7,687 bases of DNA from Gammaproteobacteria bacterium (GCA_030621975.1 JAUXGQ010000061.1:1-7687); one strand, 5' to 3'. Positions 1 through 7,213 are shown, counted from the first letter of the stretch. The notes: generated by a model from the sequence alone, not told the origin. Numbers and translations are program-made.

Positions 1-50
1 CAGCCCATGCCGTTACCCATAACTCGACACAAAAGAACTGCCCCACACAG

Positions 51-995
51 TTAAAAGCTATCTTGTTCAACCTCTAGAATCGCCAGGCTGACGTGTCTTC
101 CCACCTGGTCATCAAAATTGACCCACGAGTGGTAGGGCTTGAGCTGTTGAACGATTTTCGGCTTCATTTCGAAATCGCTCAAATCCTCCTCGTAGTACCG
201 TGCTACTCCGGTGTATAAGGTCTCAAGATATCGCCCAAATTTCTCCACGACTGCTACACCTCCCGTCGGGCCATGACCGGGTACATAGTGCTTCGCAGCA
301 AGATCTTCAGCAACTTTGCAAGCCGCAATATTTCCCTTGAAGGTGGCGTCATCCAATCGAGGAATTCGCTTATATGTCGCATTATCACCAAGAAACACCA
401 CCGAGTCCTGCACCACCTCTATCATTACATCCGTGTCACTGTGGGCTTTATCCGGAGCATGGAACCGGAAATCTACGCCACCGGTTTCTAACTGAGTAAC
501 CTCCGATGTGGACACCGTTGGGATGACGGCTTGTGTACCCTTGGTAAATCCCTCCGTGGCTCGCTCCATCTGGGTGACCCACTGATCTCCAGCGCCTGCA
601 TTTGCTTCTTTGATCATGTTGGGATGTGCCATCAGCACCGCTTCCGGATATACCTCAACGACAGCGTGGTTTCCCAGCCAGTGATCTCCATGTACGTGGG
701 TATTGATGACGTGTGTTACGGGTTTATCTGTTATGGTCTTAATTTGTTTAAGCACCATTCTCCCGGCTTGAACGCTCGATCCAGGATCGATCAAGACTAC
801 ACCGTCATCGGTGACTACAAAGCCTGGGTTATTCATAAAGCTCTGGTTTTCTACGGACGGATAACCGAGGGGACCATGAATGACGTAGGTGTGCGGCGCA
901 ATCCGGTCCACGGGGTAATCACGCACCATGCTTGCTGCGAGGCTTACATCTGCAACCAACAGGAAGCCAAATAGATAATATAATCGCATGAGCAT
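51..995 (-). CDS. Exported MBL-fold metallo-hydrolase
   Basis: Predicted secreted zinc hydrolase of the metallo-beta-lactamase superfamily, 314 residues. The zinc-binding signature is complete: HVHGDH (H100, H102, D104, H105 from the chosen start), a third histidine in AHSDTD (H185), the bridging aspartate in FLGDN (D204) and the last histidine in PGHG (H241). Residues 1-20 form a signal peptide: short basic start, hydrophobic core LYYLFGFLLVADVSLA, then a probable cut after Ala, so it should act in the periplasm. The reading frame is open to an ATG at 1043, but the ATG at 995 is preferred because GGAG lies 6 nt upstream and the signal peptide starts directly there. The overall pattern resembles the SoxH/quinoprotein-relay-like and B3-like hydrolases found in proteobacteria; substrate cannot be told from sequence, and beta-lactamase activity should not be assumed. 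It is transcribed away from all intact neighbours, and no convincing promoter or terminator was seen. Confidence 0.88.
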   Translation of the reverse strand: MLMRLYYLFGFLLVADVSLAASMVRDYPVDRIAPHTYVIHGPLGYPSVENQSFMNNPGFVVTDDGVVLIDPGSSVQAGRMVLKQIKTITDKPVTHVINTHVHGDHWLGNHAVVEVYPEAVLMAHPNMIKEANAGAGDQWVTQMERATEGFTKGTQAVIPTVSTSEVTQLETGGVDFRFHAPDKAHSDTDVMIEVVQDSVVFLGDNATYKRIPRLDDATFKGNIAACKVAEDLAAKHYVPGHGPTGGVAVVEKFGRYLETLYTGVARYYEEDLSDFEMKPKIVQQLKPYHSWVNFDDQVGRHVSLAILEVEQDSF

Positions 996-1377
996 CGTAT
1001 TCTCCATATCAGGCTTGCGCCGCGCCTGGTTAACGAACGTCAAACTATACCGGAGTGCGCTGCCGATTTGGTTCCGCCCCTGAGGTCTATTTTCTCTTTT
1101 CCGCTATAAGCTGGGGTAAGGGCTCGGTAGTGGTGACTCGTTTCTCCAATACCATCTGCTTCTTATTCCCCGGCAGCAAATCTTCCTGCACGGCGCTGCC
1201 TTTCCCTATGCTCTTTAAGTTCATCGCAACTTGGTCGGTGCCGATAAGTGGCTTTACCAAGTTAAATATAGTTTGCTTATCGACATTATTCACACGGAAA
1301 AAACACGGTAACCGGCAAGGGGCGTGGCATAAAAGCCACGAAACTTTGTGACGTTGCCCCAGATCTCGCCACACCCC
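996..1377. other. Intergenic region, no supported gene
   Basis: This stretch lies between the start of the hydrolase gene and the end of the decayed gene, both on the minus strand. Minus-strand frame 1087-1374 is open for 95 codons. Its hydrophilic C-terminal half (from about VDKQTIFNLVKPLIGTDQ onward) could be real protein, but it has no Shine-Dalgarno site at either its ATG or an internal GTG, no recognised motif, and a Cys-rich N-terminal half that looks random. I do not call it. A TATAGT at 1044-1049 (minus strand) could be a -10 box for the hydrolase, but no matching -35 is present. Confidence 0.5.
1323..1340. other. Short perfect hairpin (6-bp stem)
   Basis: CGTGGC at 1323-1328 and GCCACG at 1335-1340 form a perfect 6-bp stem around a 6-nt A/T loop. 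It lies about 38 nt beyond the ancestral stop of the minus-strand pseudogene, where a terminator would be expected, but neither strand has a T-run directly after the stem. A relic terminator is possible; chance is also possible. Confidence 0.3.
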
Positions 1378-1858
1378 TCAGTGTAAAGCCCTTCCGCAGC
1401 CTCGATACTCCTTGCCGTCGAACACCACCGTAAGCGTGGTCTAGAACGACTCTCCGCTCATCGTATCCTGGCAGCGCCGCCCCTCCAGCACGACCACCAC
1501 CTGGTGACCCTCATCTTCGACCGTGTAGGTCGTTCTGCGTGCGTCCTGATCGACCGACGGCTCGGGCGTGGGAAACCTGTATTCGCTCTGCCCGTAATCC
1601 CCGACGAATACGATGCTGCCGGCTTCCGAAATCTCCAGGTTCCAGCCAGGTTCGTTTCCGAGCGCTCGGAAATCCACCCCGCAGCTTCGCATCCTCCCAG
1701 ATCGGATTACCGCCGACCGGTGGCGCAAGGGCATGCGATCGTGCCTCCCCTATGCGGGGATATTGGCGACAAAATCCCAGCGCAAGCCCCCCCTGGACAA
1801 GTTCAGACCAGGTTGAGACGTTGGAGTCAGGAAGGTCACTCCCTCCTGACGAGCTGCA
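1378..1858 (-). pseudogene. Decayed small lipoprotein-like gene (COG3650-like)
   Basis: Reading the minus strand gives a recognisable small exported-protein domain: VDFRALGNEPGWNLEI, then FVGDYGQSEYRFPTPEP, a YTVEDEG segment, and RRCQDTMSGESF. The frame then meets TAG at 1443-1441 but continues in frame with TTLTVVFDGKEYRGCGRALH and a TGA at 1380-1378. The CxDxMSG...GCGR ending, with its two cysteines, matches what I recall of the COG3650-type uncharacterised envelope proteins, so the amber codon cuts off the last 20 residues of the domain. Upstream, the natural lead-in WEDAKLR lies in another frame, joined at a G-run at about 1677-1683, so there is also a frameshift of one extra base (or two lost). 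Further up that frame reads CSSSGGSDLPD, like a lipoprotein N-terminus after the cysteine (1858-1856), but no start codon or signal peptide is left. The family name is from memory; the two lesions are direct observations. The 5' limit is uncertain. Confidence 0.62.
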
Positions 1859-2098
1859 AGAACCGCCTCCAGCATTGACACCGGGATGTCGAAGTGTCAG
1901 ATTTCTTTACGAAGGCGTCAATTCCATGCTCTACTGGTGTCAGCATACAGTCGCGGTCCACGGCGTAACGCAGGATTCCTCGCTTGTGGATAAATCAGCC
2001 CTTGTTTATATCTTAATTCGTAGACGCAACCAGTCCTTGAAATCTTGTCGCAGCACTTTGGATGCCGTATTTGTGGCGCGGTCCCTACCCTGTGCGTA

Positions 2099-2154
2099 AA
2101 CCAGGCCCGATTTTTTAAGCAGTTGAGATTAAAAAAAATCTTCAATGCCTGGTT
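2099..2154. repeat. Nested inverted repeats (extended hairpin/cruciform)
   Basis: Outer arms AACCAGGC (2099-2106) and GCCTGGTT (2147-2154) are perfect 8-bp complements. Inside them TTTTTTAA (2111-2118) and TTAAAAAA (2129-2136) form a second perfect 8-bp pair with a 10-nt loop. A competing inner stem, AGATT (2126-2130) with AATCT (2137-2141), extendable by TTG/TTCAA with one bulge, shares part of the same bases. The function is unknown: it might be a small RNA terminator or hairpin, a relic of a mobile element, or a protein-binding site. It lies between the decayed gene and the operon promoter. Confidence 0.5.
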
Positions 2155-2221
2155 GCGAAAAAGGATCCTCCGGCGACTACCTCGACCCAAGCCCGCAACG
2201 GCGGTATGAGACGTTTAAATC

Positions 2222-2258
2222 GGATACTTTGTCGAACTTCTCCAGAACGAAAGTATCC
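2222..2258. promoter_or_regulatory. Inverted repeat, candidate activator (enhancer) site
   Basis: GGATACTTT (2222-2230) is exactly repeated in reverse as AAAGTATCC (2250-2258), with 19 nt between. The centre lies about 109 bp upstream of the -24 element at 2349 and about 134 bp upstream of the expected start of transcription, which is the usual range for sites of sigma-54 enhancer-binding proteins. It does not match the NtrC consensus as I know it, so the binding protein is unknown. A weak A/T-rich hairpin is the alternative explanation. Confidence 0.4.
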
Positions 2259-2347
2259 TGATTTGTTGTATTTGCGAACTCTCTCAGCTCTACTAAAGTC
2301 TAATTATGGGAATTGTTTTCCCGACGGGGACTCTAACTGTATATATC

Positions 2348-2364
2348 TGGCATACAACATGCTT
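2348..2364 (+). promoter_or_regulatory. Sigma-54 (-24/-12) promoter for the yeaG operon
   Basis: TGGCATACAACATGCTT fits the RpoN consensus TGGCACg-N4-TTGCw: the invariant GG (2349-2350) and GC (2361-2362) are exactly 10 nt apart, TGGCA is complete, and TGCT matches the -12 part. Transcription would start near 2374, leaving a leader of about 97 nt before the kinase start codon. Known biology supports it: enterobacterial yeaGH has been assigned to the nitrogen-starvation (NtrC/sigma-54) response. The match is by eye and unscored. Confidence 0.6.
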
Positions 2365-2426
2365 GATGAAGGTTCGAGTCTTTATGTTAATCATGCGTTC
2401 CGGTTGCCGCGTTCAAGGTAAAAGCA

Positions 2427-2466
2427 CCTAAGATCGGTTAGGGGCGGACCGCGGATCAAGAGGTGG
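2427..2466 (+). promoter_or_regulatory. Leader hairpin and ribosome binding site of prkA
   Basis: In the presumed leader, CCTAA (2427-2431) can pair with TTAGG (2438-2442) around a 6-nt loop. A strong Shine-Dalgarno sequence GAGGTG (2460-2465) follows, 5 nt before the ATG at 2471, which fixes the kinase start. The hairpin does not cover the ribosome site, so no switch is claimed. Confidence 0.5.
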
Positions 2467-2470
2467 TATC

Positions 2471-4393
2471 ATGGCGATTTTCGATCACTACAAATCTCGG
2501 TACGAATCGGTCCAGGAGCAGGAATACAGCCTGCAGGAATACCTGAATCTTTGCAGGGAAAATCCGTCCGTCTACGCTACCGCAGCGGAACGCCTGTTGA
2601 AGGCCATCGGTGAACCCGAACTTGTCGACACATCGAAAAATCCCCGCCTCAGCCGCATATTCTCAAACAAGGTGATCAAGCGCTATCCGGCCTTCGAGGA
2701 ATTCTATGGCATGGAGGATGCGGTGGAGCAGATCGTCTCCTACTATAAGCATGCCGCCCAGGGTCTGGAAGAACACAAGCAGATCCTGTATCTCCTGGGC
2801 CCGGTCGGCGGGGGCAAGTCGTCTCTGGCCGAAAAGCTGAAGTCCTTGATGGAAAAAGAGCCCATCTACTCGCTCAAGGGATCACCCATAAACGAGTGTC
2901 CGCTGGGATTGTTCAAACCCGAAGAAGACGGCCACATCCTGGAAGAAGACTACGGCATCCCCCGCCGCTATGTTAATACCATCATGTCGCCCTGGGCCGT
3001 GAAGCGTCTGCATGAATACGGCGGCGACATCAGCCAGTTCCGGGTGGTCAAACGCTTCCCGTCCGTGCTCGACCAGGTTGCCATCTCCAAGACGGAACCG
3101 GGAGACGAGAACAACCAGGACATCTCGGCTCTGGTTGGCAAGGTGGATATCCGCAAACTCGAGGACTTCCCGCAGAACGATCCCGATGCTTACAGCTACT
3201 CGGGCGGACTGTGCCTCGCCAACCGCGGCATCATGGAGTTCGTAGAGATGTTCAAGGCGCCGATCAAGGTGCTGCACCCCCTGCTCACCGCCACCCAGGA
3301 AGGCAACTACAACGGTACCGAATCCATCGGCGGACTGCCCTTCGATGGCGTCATTCTGGCCCACTCCAACGAATCCGAATGGGAGGCGTTCAAGAACAAC
3401 AAGAAAAACGAGGCCTTCATCGACCGCGTATACATCGTCAAGGTGCCTTATTGCCTGCGCGTGACCGAAGAGATCAAGATCTACGACAAACTGCTCAGGA
3501 ACAGCTCACTGGATACCGCCCACTGTGCGCCCGATACCTTGCGCATGCTGGCCCAGTTCAGCACCCTGTCGCGCCTCAAGGAACCGGAGAATTCCAGTCT
3601 CTATTCCAAGATGCGCATTTACGACGGCGAAAACCTCAAGGATACGGACCCCAGAGCGAAATCCATCCAGGAGTACCGGGATGCCGCCGGCGTCACCGAG
3701 GCCATGAAAGGCCTTTCCACCCGTTTTGCGTTCAAGATACTCTCCCAGGTGTTCAATTTTGACGCCACTGAAACCGCCGCCAACCCGGTGCATCTGCTCT
3801 ATGTCCTGGAACAGCGCATCGAACAGGAACAGTTCCCGCCCGAGGTCCGGGACCGTTATCTGACCTTCATCAAAGAGTTCCTGGCGCCGCGTTACGTGGA
3901 ATTCATCGGCAAGGAGATCCAGACCGCCTACCTGGAATCCTATTCAGAATACGGTCAGAACCTGTTCGACCGCTATGTCACCTACGCCGATTTCTGGATT
4001 CAGGATCAGGAGTACCGCGACCCCGAAACCGGTGAGATGCTCGATCGCGCCTCGTTGAACGAGGAGCTCGAGAAGATTGAAAAACCTGCCGGCATCAGCA
4101 ATCCCAAGGATTTCCGCAACGAAATCGTCAACTTCGTGCTGCGCGCGCGTGCCAACAACAACGGCAACAACCCCAAGTGGACCAGTTACGAGAAATTACG
4201 CTCGGTGATCGAGAAGAAGATGTTCACCACCACCGAGGACCTGTTGCCGGTGATCTCTTTCAATGCCAAGTCTTCCAATGAAGATCAGACGAAACACGAC
4301 GATTTCGTCAACCGCATGGTCGAGCGCGGATACACGGAGAAGCAGGTACGGCTACTGTCCGAATGGTATCTGAGGGTTCGCAAATCCCAATGA
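2471..4393 (+). CDS. yeaG: PrkA-family serine protein kinase (YeaG)
   Basis: Cytosolic serine/threonine kinase of the PrkA family, 640 residues, against about 644 for E. coli YeaG. The N-terminal part is an AAA+ type nucleotide-binding domain: Walker A GPVGGGKSS at residues 110-118 (K116), a Walker-B-like segment GGLCLANRGIMEFVEMFK around 245-262, AHSNESEW (297-304) in the sensor-1 position, and NEAFIDR ending at R319 as an arginine-finger candidate. The C-terminal half (about 370-640) is the PrkA kinase-like domain, ending in the family-typical WYLRVRKS. Long blocks such as KTEPGDENNQDISALVGKVD and LHPLLTATQEGNYNGTE look almost unchanged from E. coli YeaG as I recall it. The E. coli protein is reported to have kinase activity and to matter during prolonged nitrogen starvation; Bacillus PrkA has also been proposed to act as a protease, so the biochemistry is not settled. 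It is first in the operon, 26 nt before yeaH. No key residue appears to be missing. Confidence 0.96.
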   Translation: MAIFDHYKSRYESVQEQEYSLQEYLNLCRENPSVYATAAERLLKAIGEPELVDTSKNPRLSRIFSNKVIKRYPAFEEFYGMEDAVEQIVSYYKHAAQGLEEHKQILYLLGPVGGGKSSLAEKLKSLMEKEPIYSLKGSPINECPLGLFKPEEDGHILEEDYGIPRRYVNTIMSPWAVKRLHEYGGDISQFRVVKRFPSVLDQVAISKTEPGDENNQDISALVGKVDIRKLEDFPQNDPDAYSYSGGLCLANRGIMEFVEMFKAPIKVLHPLLTATQEGNYNGTESIGGLPFDGVILAHSNESEWEAFKNNKKNEAFIDRVYIVKVPYCLRVTEEIKIYDKLLRNSSLDTAHCAPDTLRMLAQFSTLSRLKEPENSSLYSKMRIYDGENLKDTDPRAKSIQEYRDAAGVTEAMKGLSTRFAFKILSQVFNFDATETAANPVHLLYVLEQRIEQEQFPPEVRDRYLTFIKEFLAPRYVEFIGKEIQTAYLESYSEYGQNLFDRYVTYADFWIQDQEYRDPETGEMLDRASLNEELEKIEKPAGISNPKDFRNEIVNFVLRARANNNGNNPKWTSYEKLRSVIEKKMFTTTEDLLPVISFNAKSSNEDQTKHDDFVNRMVERGYTEKQVRLLSEWYLRVRKSQ

Positions 4394-4419
4394 TGGCGTG
4401 ATGAGGCTGTGAATTCCCT

Positions 4420-5691
4420 ATGAGTTATATTATCGACAGGCGTCTCAACAGCAAGGACAAGAATGCAGTCAACCGCCAGCGCTTTCTGCGTCGGTATCGC
4501 GCCCACATCAAACGGGCCGTATCCGACGCGGTCAGCAAACGCAGTATCACCGATATCGGAAAGGGCGAAGACATCTCCATTCCCCAGAAGAGTATCCGCG
4601 AACCGCAGATGGGACATGGAAGCGGCGGCAAGCGCAACATCATCCTTCCGGGCAACGACAATTTCATCGTGGGCGACCGGGTCAAAAGACCCGAGGGCGG
4701 AGGCGGCTCCGGCGGTGGCGGAAACGCCAGCGACAGCGGCGAGGGCATAGACAACTTCGTGTTTCAGATTTCCCAGGAAGAATTTCTGCATTACCTGTTC
4801 GAGGATCTGGAATTACCCAATCTGGTCAAGCGTAAACTCGCCGGTACGGAATCCTTCAAACTCGCCCGCGCGGGGTTCAGCGAGGTGGGCAATCCCACCC
4901 AGATAAATATCCCGCGCACCATGCGCAGCGCGCATGCCCGGCGTATAGCGCTGACCGGGATGATGCGCAAGAAACGCCGCCGACTCGAACAAGAGTTGTC
5001 GGAGCTGCCCGATATCGACAGCGAAGAAAACCACACCCGCAAAGAGGCGCTGCAACTGCAGATTTCCAGGTTGACAAAGCGCATCCTCGCGATCCCCTTC
5101 ATCGACGATTTCGACCTCAAGTTCAATCTGCACGTAAAAAAACCCTTGCCGGTCAGCAAGGCGGTGATGTTCTGCATCATGGACGTTTCGGGGTCCATGG
5201 ACCAGAACACCAAGGACATAGCCAAACGTTTTTTCATCCTGCTCTATCTTTTCCTGCAGCGTAATTACGAGAAGACCGATGTAATCTTCATACGTCACCA
5301 CACCAGTGCCAAGGAAGTGGACGAGGAGGAGTTTTTCTATTCCAGGGAAACCGGCGGCACCGTAGTATCCAGCGCCCTGGCCATGATGACGGAGATCATC
5401 AAGGACCGTTATCCCCCGGACGAATGGAATATCTACGGCGCCCAGGCATCGGACGGCGACAATTGGCATGACGACTCCCCGCGCTGTTACAACCTGCTGA
5501 AAGAACATATTCTGCCTAAATCCCAGTACTTCTGTTACGTGGAGATAACGGAAAGAGACAGCCAGGAGCTGTGGGTCAACTATGAACGTCTCAAAGAGAG
5601 TCACGGACCTTCGTTCGCCATGCAGAAGCTGCGGGACCAATCTGAGATCTATCCTGTCTTCAAGCAGTTATTCCAAAGGAAGATACAGTGA
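4420..5691 (+). CDS. yeaH: YeaH/YhbH family protein (DUF444, vWA-like)
   Basis: Member of UPF0229/DUF444, 423 residues, close to the 427 of E. coli YeaH. The N-terminus SYIIDRRLNSKDKNAVNRQRF is family-typical and supports the ATG at 4420, even though the only Shine-Dalgarno-like bases (GAGG, 4403-4406) are 13 nt away; coupling to the yeaG stop 26 nt upstream may help. A basic N-terminal region is followed by a glycine-rich linker (GGGGSGGGG, residues 93-101) and a charged helical stretch at 182-222. The C-terminal half is von Willebrand A-like: DVSGS at 255-259 is the metal-ion (MIDAS) motif, with TGGT (311-314) and ASDGDN (D345) as further ligand candidates. It is thought to work with the YeaG kinase, as the two genes nearly always adjoin; the molecular role is unknown. 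Its TGA overlaps the next gene's start by 4 nt. Confidence 0.94.
   Translation: MSYIIDRRLNSKDKNAVNRQRFLRRYRAHIKRAVSDAVSKRSITDIGKGEDISIPQKSIREPQMGHGSGGKRNIILPGNDNFIVGDRVKRPEGGGGSGGGGNASDSGEGIDNFVFQISQEEFLHYLFEDLELPNLVKRKLAGTESFKLARAGFSEVGNPTQINIPRTMRSAHARRIALTGMMRKKRRRLEQELSELPDIDSEENHTRKEALQLQISRLTKRILAIPFIDDFDLKFNLHVKKPLPVSKAVMFCIMDVSGSMDQNTKDIAKRFFILLYLFLQRNYEKTDVIFIRHHTSAKEVDEEEFFYSRETGGTVVSSALAMMTEIIKDRYPPDEWNIYGAQASDGDNWHDDSPRCYNLLKEHILPKSQYFCYVEITERDSQELWVNYERLKESHGPSFAMQKLRDQSEIYPVFKQLFQRKIQ
5676..5690 (+). promoter_or_regulatory. Ribosome binding site and GTG start of ycgB
   Basis: AAGGA at 5676-5680 stands 7 nt before a GTG at 5688-5690. The GTGA overlap places this start inside the yeaH stop codon (5689-5691), a classic arrangement for translational coupling. 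The family N-terminus follows directly, so GTG rather than a later ATG is the likely start. Confidence 0.75.
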
Positions 5692-7184
5692 AACGCAGCC
5701 CTATCACCACGGACTCCGACTGGTCGTTCGATACCATCGAGGCCTATGATCGCGAGATCGGGCGGGTGGCGGAAAGCTACGCACTGGATACATACCGTAA
5801 TCAGATCGAAGTAATCCGTTCCGATCAGATGATGGACGCCTACGCTTCGGTAGGCATGCCGGTGGGCTACAACCACTGGACGTACGGCAAACACTTCATC
5901 AAAGTGGAACGTAGTTACCAGCGCGGGCAAATGGGCCTGGCCTACGAACTGGTCATCAATTCGGACCCCTGCATCTCCTACCTGATGGAGGAAAACACCA
6001 TGACCATGCAGGCGCTGGTCATCGCCCACGCCTGTTACGGTCACAATTCCTTCTTCAAGGGCAATTATCTTTTCCGGACCTGGACGGATGCCAGTTCCAT
6101 TATCGATTATCTCATCTTCGCCAAAAACTACATCGCGGAATGCGAAGAACGCCATGGCATCGACGAGGTGGAACAGCTGCTCGACTCCTGCCATGCCCTG
6201 ATGGCCTACGGCACCGACCGTTACAAGCGGCCCAGCCCCATCTCCGCAAGAGAGGAGCAGGAACGCCAACTGGAACGCGAAGAGTACCTGCAAAAGCAGG
6301 TAAACGACCTGTGGCGCACCATCCCGAAAGACATCGAGCAAGAAAAGTCGCAGAAGCGCTCCCGTTTCCCTGACGAGCCCCAGGAAAATCTCCTGTACTT
6401 CATCGAGAAGAATGCCCCACTGCTCGAACCCTGGCAGCGCGAGTTGGTGCGCATCGTGCGCAAGATGGCCCAGTATTTCTACCCGCAACGCCAGACCAAG
6501 GTCATGAACGAGGGCTGGGCCTGCTTCTGGCATTACACCCTTTTGAATCACCTCTACGACGAAGGACTGGTGACTGACGGCTTCATGCTGGAGTTTCTGG
6601 AATCCCATACCAACGTCGTCGCGCAGATGCCTTATAACAGCCGTTTTTACTCCGGCATCAACCCTTATACCCTAGGTTACGCCATGATGCAGGATATCAG
6701 ACGCATCTGCGAAAAACCCACCGAGGAAGACAAATACTGGTTCCCCGAGCATGCGGGCAGCGACTGGCGCGAGACCCTGCATTTCGCGATGCAGAACTTC
6801 AAGGATGAGAGTTTCATCCAGCAGTTCCTCTCGCCCGAGGTAATCCGCAATCTGAAACTCTTCAATATCCTGGACGACAGCAGTAAAGAAGAGATGCTGA
6901 TTTCGGCGATCCATGACGACGAGGGCTACCAGGTGATCCGTGAGTCCCTGGCCAGACAATACAACCTCAACTACCAGGAACCCGACATCCAGGTCTACAA
7001 CGTGGACGTCCGGGGCAACCGATCCCTCACCCTGCATCACATCCAGGACCCCCAGTACCGGCCCCTGGGCCCGGACACCAACGAGGTGCTCAGACACCTG
7101 CGCCGGCTGTGGGGGTTCGACGTCTACCTGCACACCCTGCGCAACGGCGACATCGTAAAGACCTATTCCTGCACCAAGCATTAG
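5688..7184 (+). CDS. ycgB: SpoVR family protein (YcgB)
   Basis: Full-length SpoVR/YcgB family protein, 498 residues, against about 510 for E. coli YcgB. Family blocks are in order: SDWSFDTIEAYDREIGRVA near the N-terminus, GMPVGYNHWTYGKHF (56-70), the histidine-rich IAHACYGHNSFFKGNYLF (112-129; H114, H119), KVMNEGWACFWHY (271-283; E275, H282), GINPYTLGYAMMQDIRR (323-339), and a C-terminal DVYLHTLRNGDIVKTYSC. The conserved His and Glu residues suggest a metal site, but no enzyme activity is established. A highly charged stretch at 187-222 is probably helical. The name comes from Bacillus SpoVR, which affects spore cortex formation; proteobacteria with this gene do not sporulate, and there it belongs with the yeaGH stress cluster. 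In E. coli ycgB sits apart from yeaGH; here it is the third operon gene, coupled to yeaH. No terminator with a T-run was found behind it. Confidence 0.95.
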   Translation: MKRSPITTDSDWSFDTIEAYDREIGRVAESYALDTYRNQIEVIRSDQMMDAYASVGMPVGYNHWTYGKHFIKVERSYQRGQMGLAYELVINSDPCISYLMEENTMTMQALVIAHACYGHNSFFKGNYLFRTWTDASSIIDYLIFAKNYIAECEERHGIDEVEQLLDSCHALMAYGTDRYKRPSPISAREEQERQLEREEYLQKQVNDLWRTIPKDIEQEKSQKRSRFPDEPQENLLYFIEKNAPLLEPWQRELVRIVRKMAQYFYPQRQTKVMNEGWACFWHYTLLNHLYDEGLVTDGFMLEFLESHTNVVAQMPYNSRFYSGINPYTLGYAMMQDIRRICEKPTEEDKYWFPEHAGSDWRETLHFAMQNFKDESFIQQFLSPEVIRNLKLFNILDDSSKEEMLISAIHDDEGYQVIRESLARQYNLNYQEPDIQVYNVDVRGNRSLTLHHIQDPQYRPLGPDTNEVLRHLRRLWGFDVYLHTLRNGDIVKTYSCTKH

Positions 7185-7213
7185 CGGCTCGGGACCTACC
7201 ATTCTCACAAACA

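Larger units (their letters stand above)
1859..2347. other. Gene-free upstream region of the yeaG operon
   Basis: No intact gene is supported here. Open frames on both strands (for example 1918-2190 minus and 2206-2421 plus) lack ribosome binding sites and recognisable domains. The stretch contains a TGACAC/GTGTCA inverted repeat (1876-1881 and 1894-1899), a nested inverted-repeat structure at 2099-2154, a 9-bp inverted repeat at 2222-2258 and a GGGAA/TTCCC repeat at 2308-2322. From about 2200 on it is markedly more AT-rich than the genes on its right, as expected for a promoter-upstream region. Confidence 0.6.

Noticed and set aside
273..974. Plus-strand frames 273-491 and 531-974
   Set aside because: Both are antisense to the metallo-hydrolase, whose motifs are intact on the minus strand.
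1087..1374. Minus-strand 95-codon frame as a possible gene
   Set aside because: Its C-terminal half has a protein-like mix of residues, but there is no Shine-Dalgarno site, no recognised motif and an implausible N-terminal half; support is too weak.
1441..1443. Programmed readthrough of the TAG in the envelope gene
   Set aside because: The same gene also has a frameshift and no start codon, so decay explains the stop more simply.
1876..1899. TGACAC/GTGTCA inverted repeat as an operator
   Set aside because: Arms of 6 bp with 12 nt between are easily found by chance in this length, and no adjoining promoter or intact gene was identified.
1539..2099. Plus-strand 186-codon open frame
   Set aside because: It is antisense to the decayed envelope gene over its first half and reads as Arg/Pro/Ser-rich shadow sequence; no ribosome binding site was seen.
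2206..2421. Plus-strand 71-codon open frame just before yeaG
   Set aside because: It runs across the sigma-54 promoter and expected transcription start, has no ribosome binding site and no protein-like pattern.
5649..6608. Long minus-strand open frame (319 codons) opposite ycgB, and a 275-codon one at 4813-5640 opposite yeaH
   Set aside because: They lie wholly antisense to well-conserved genes, are His/Val/Leu-rich as expected from complementing GC-rich codons, and have no recognisable domain.
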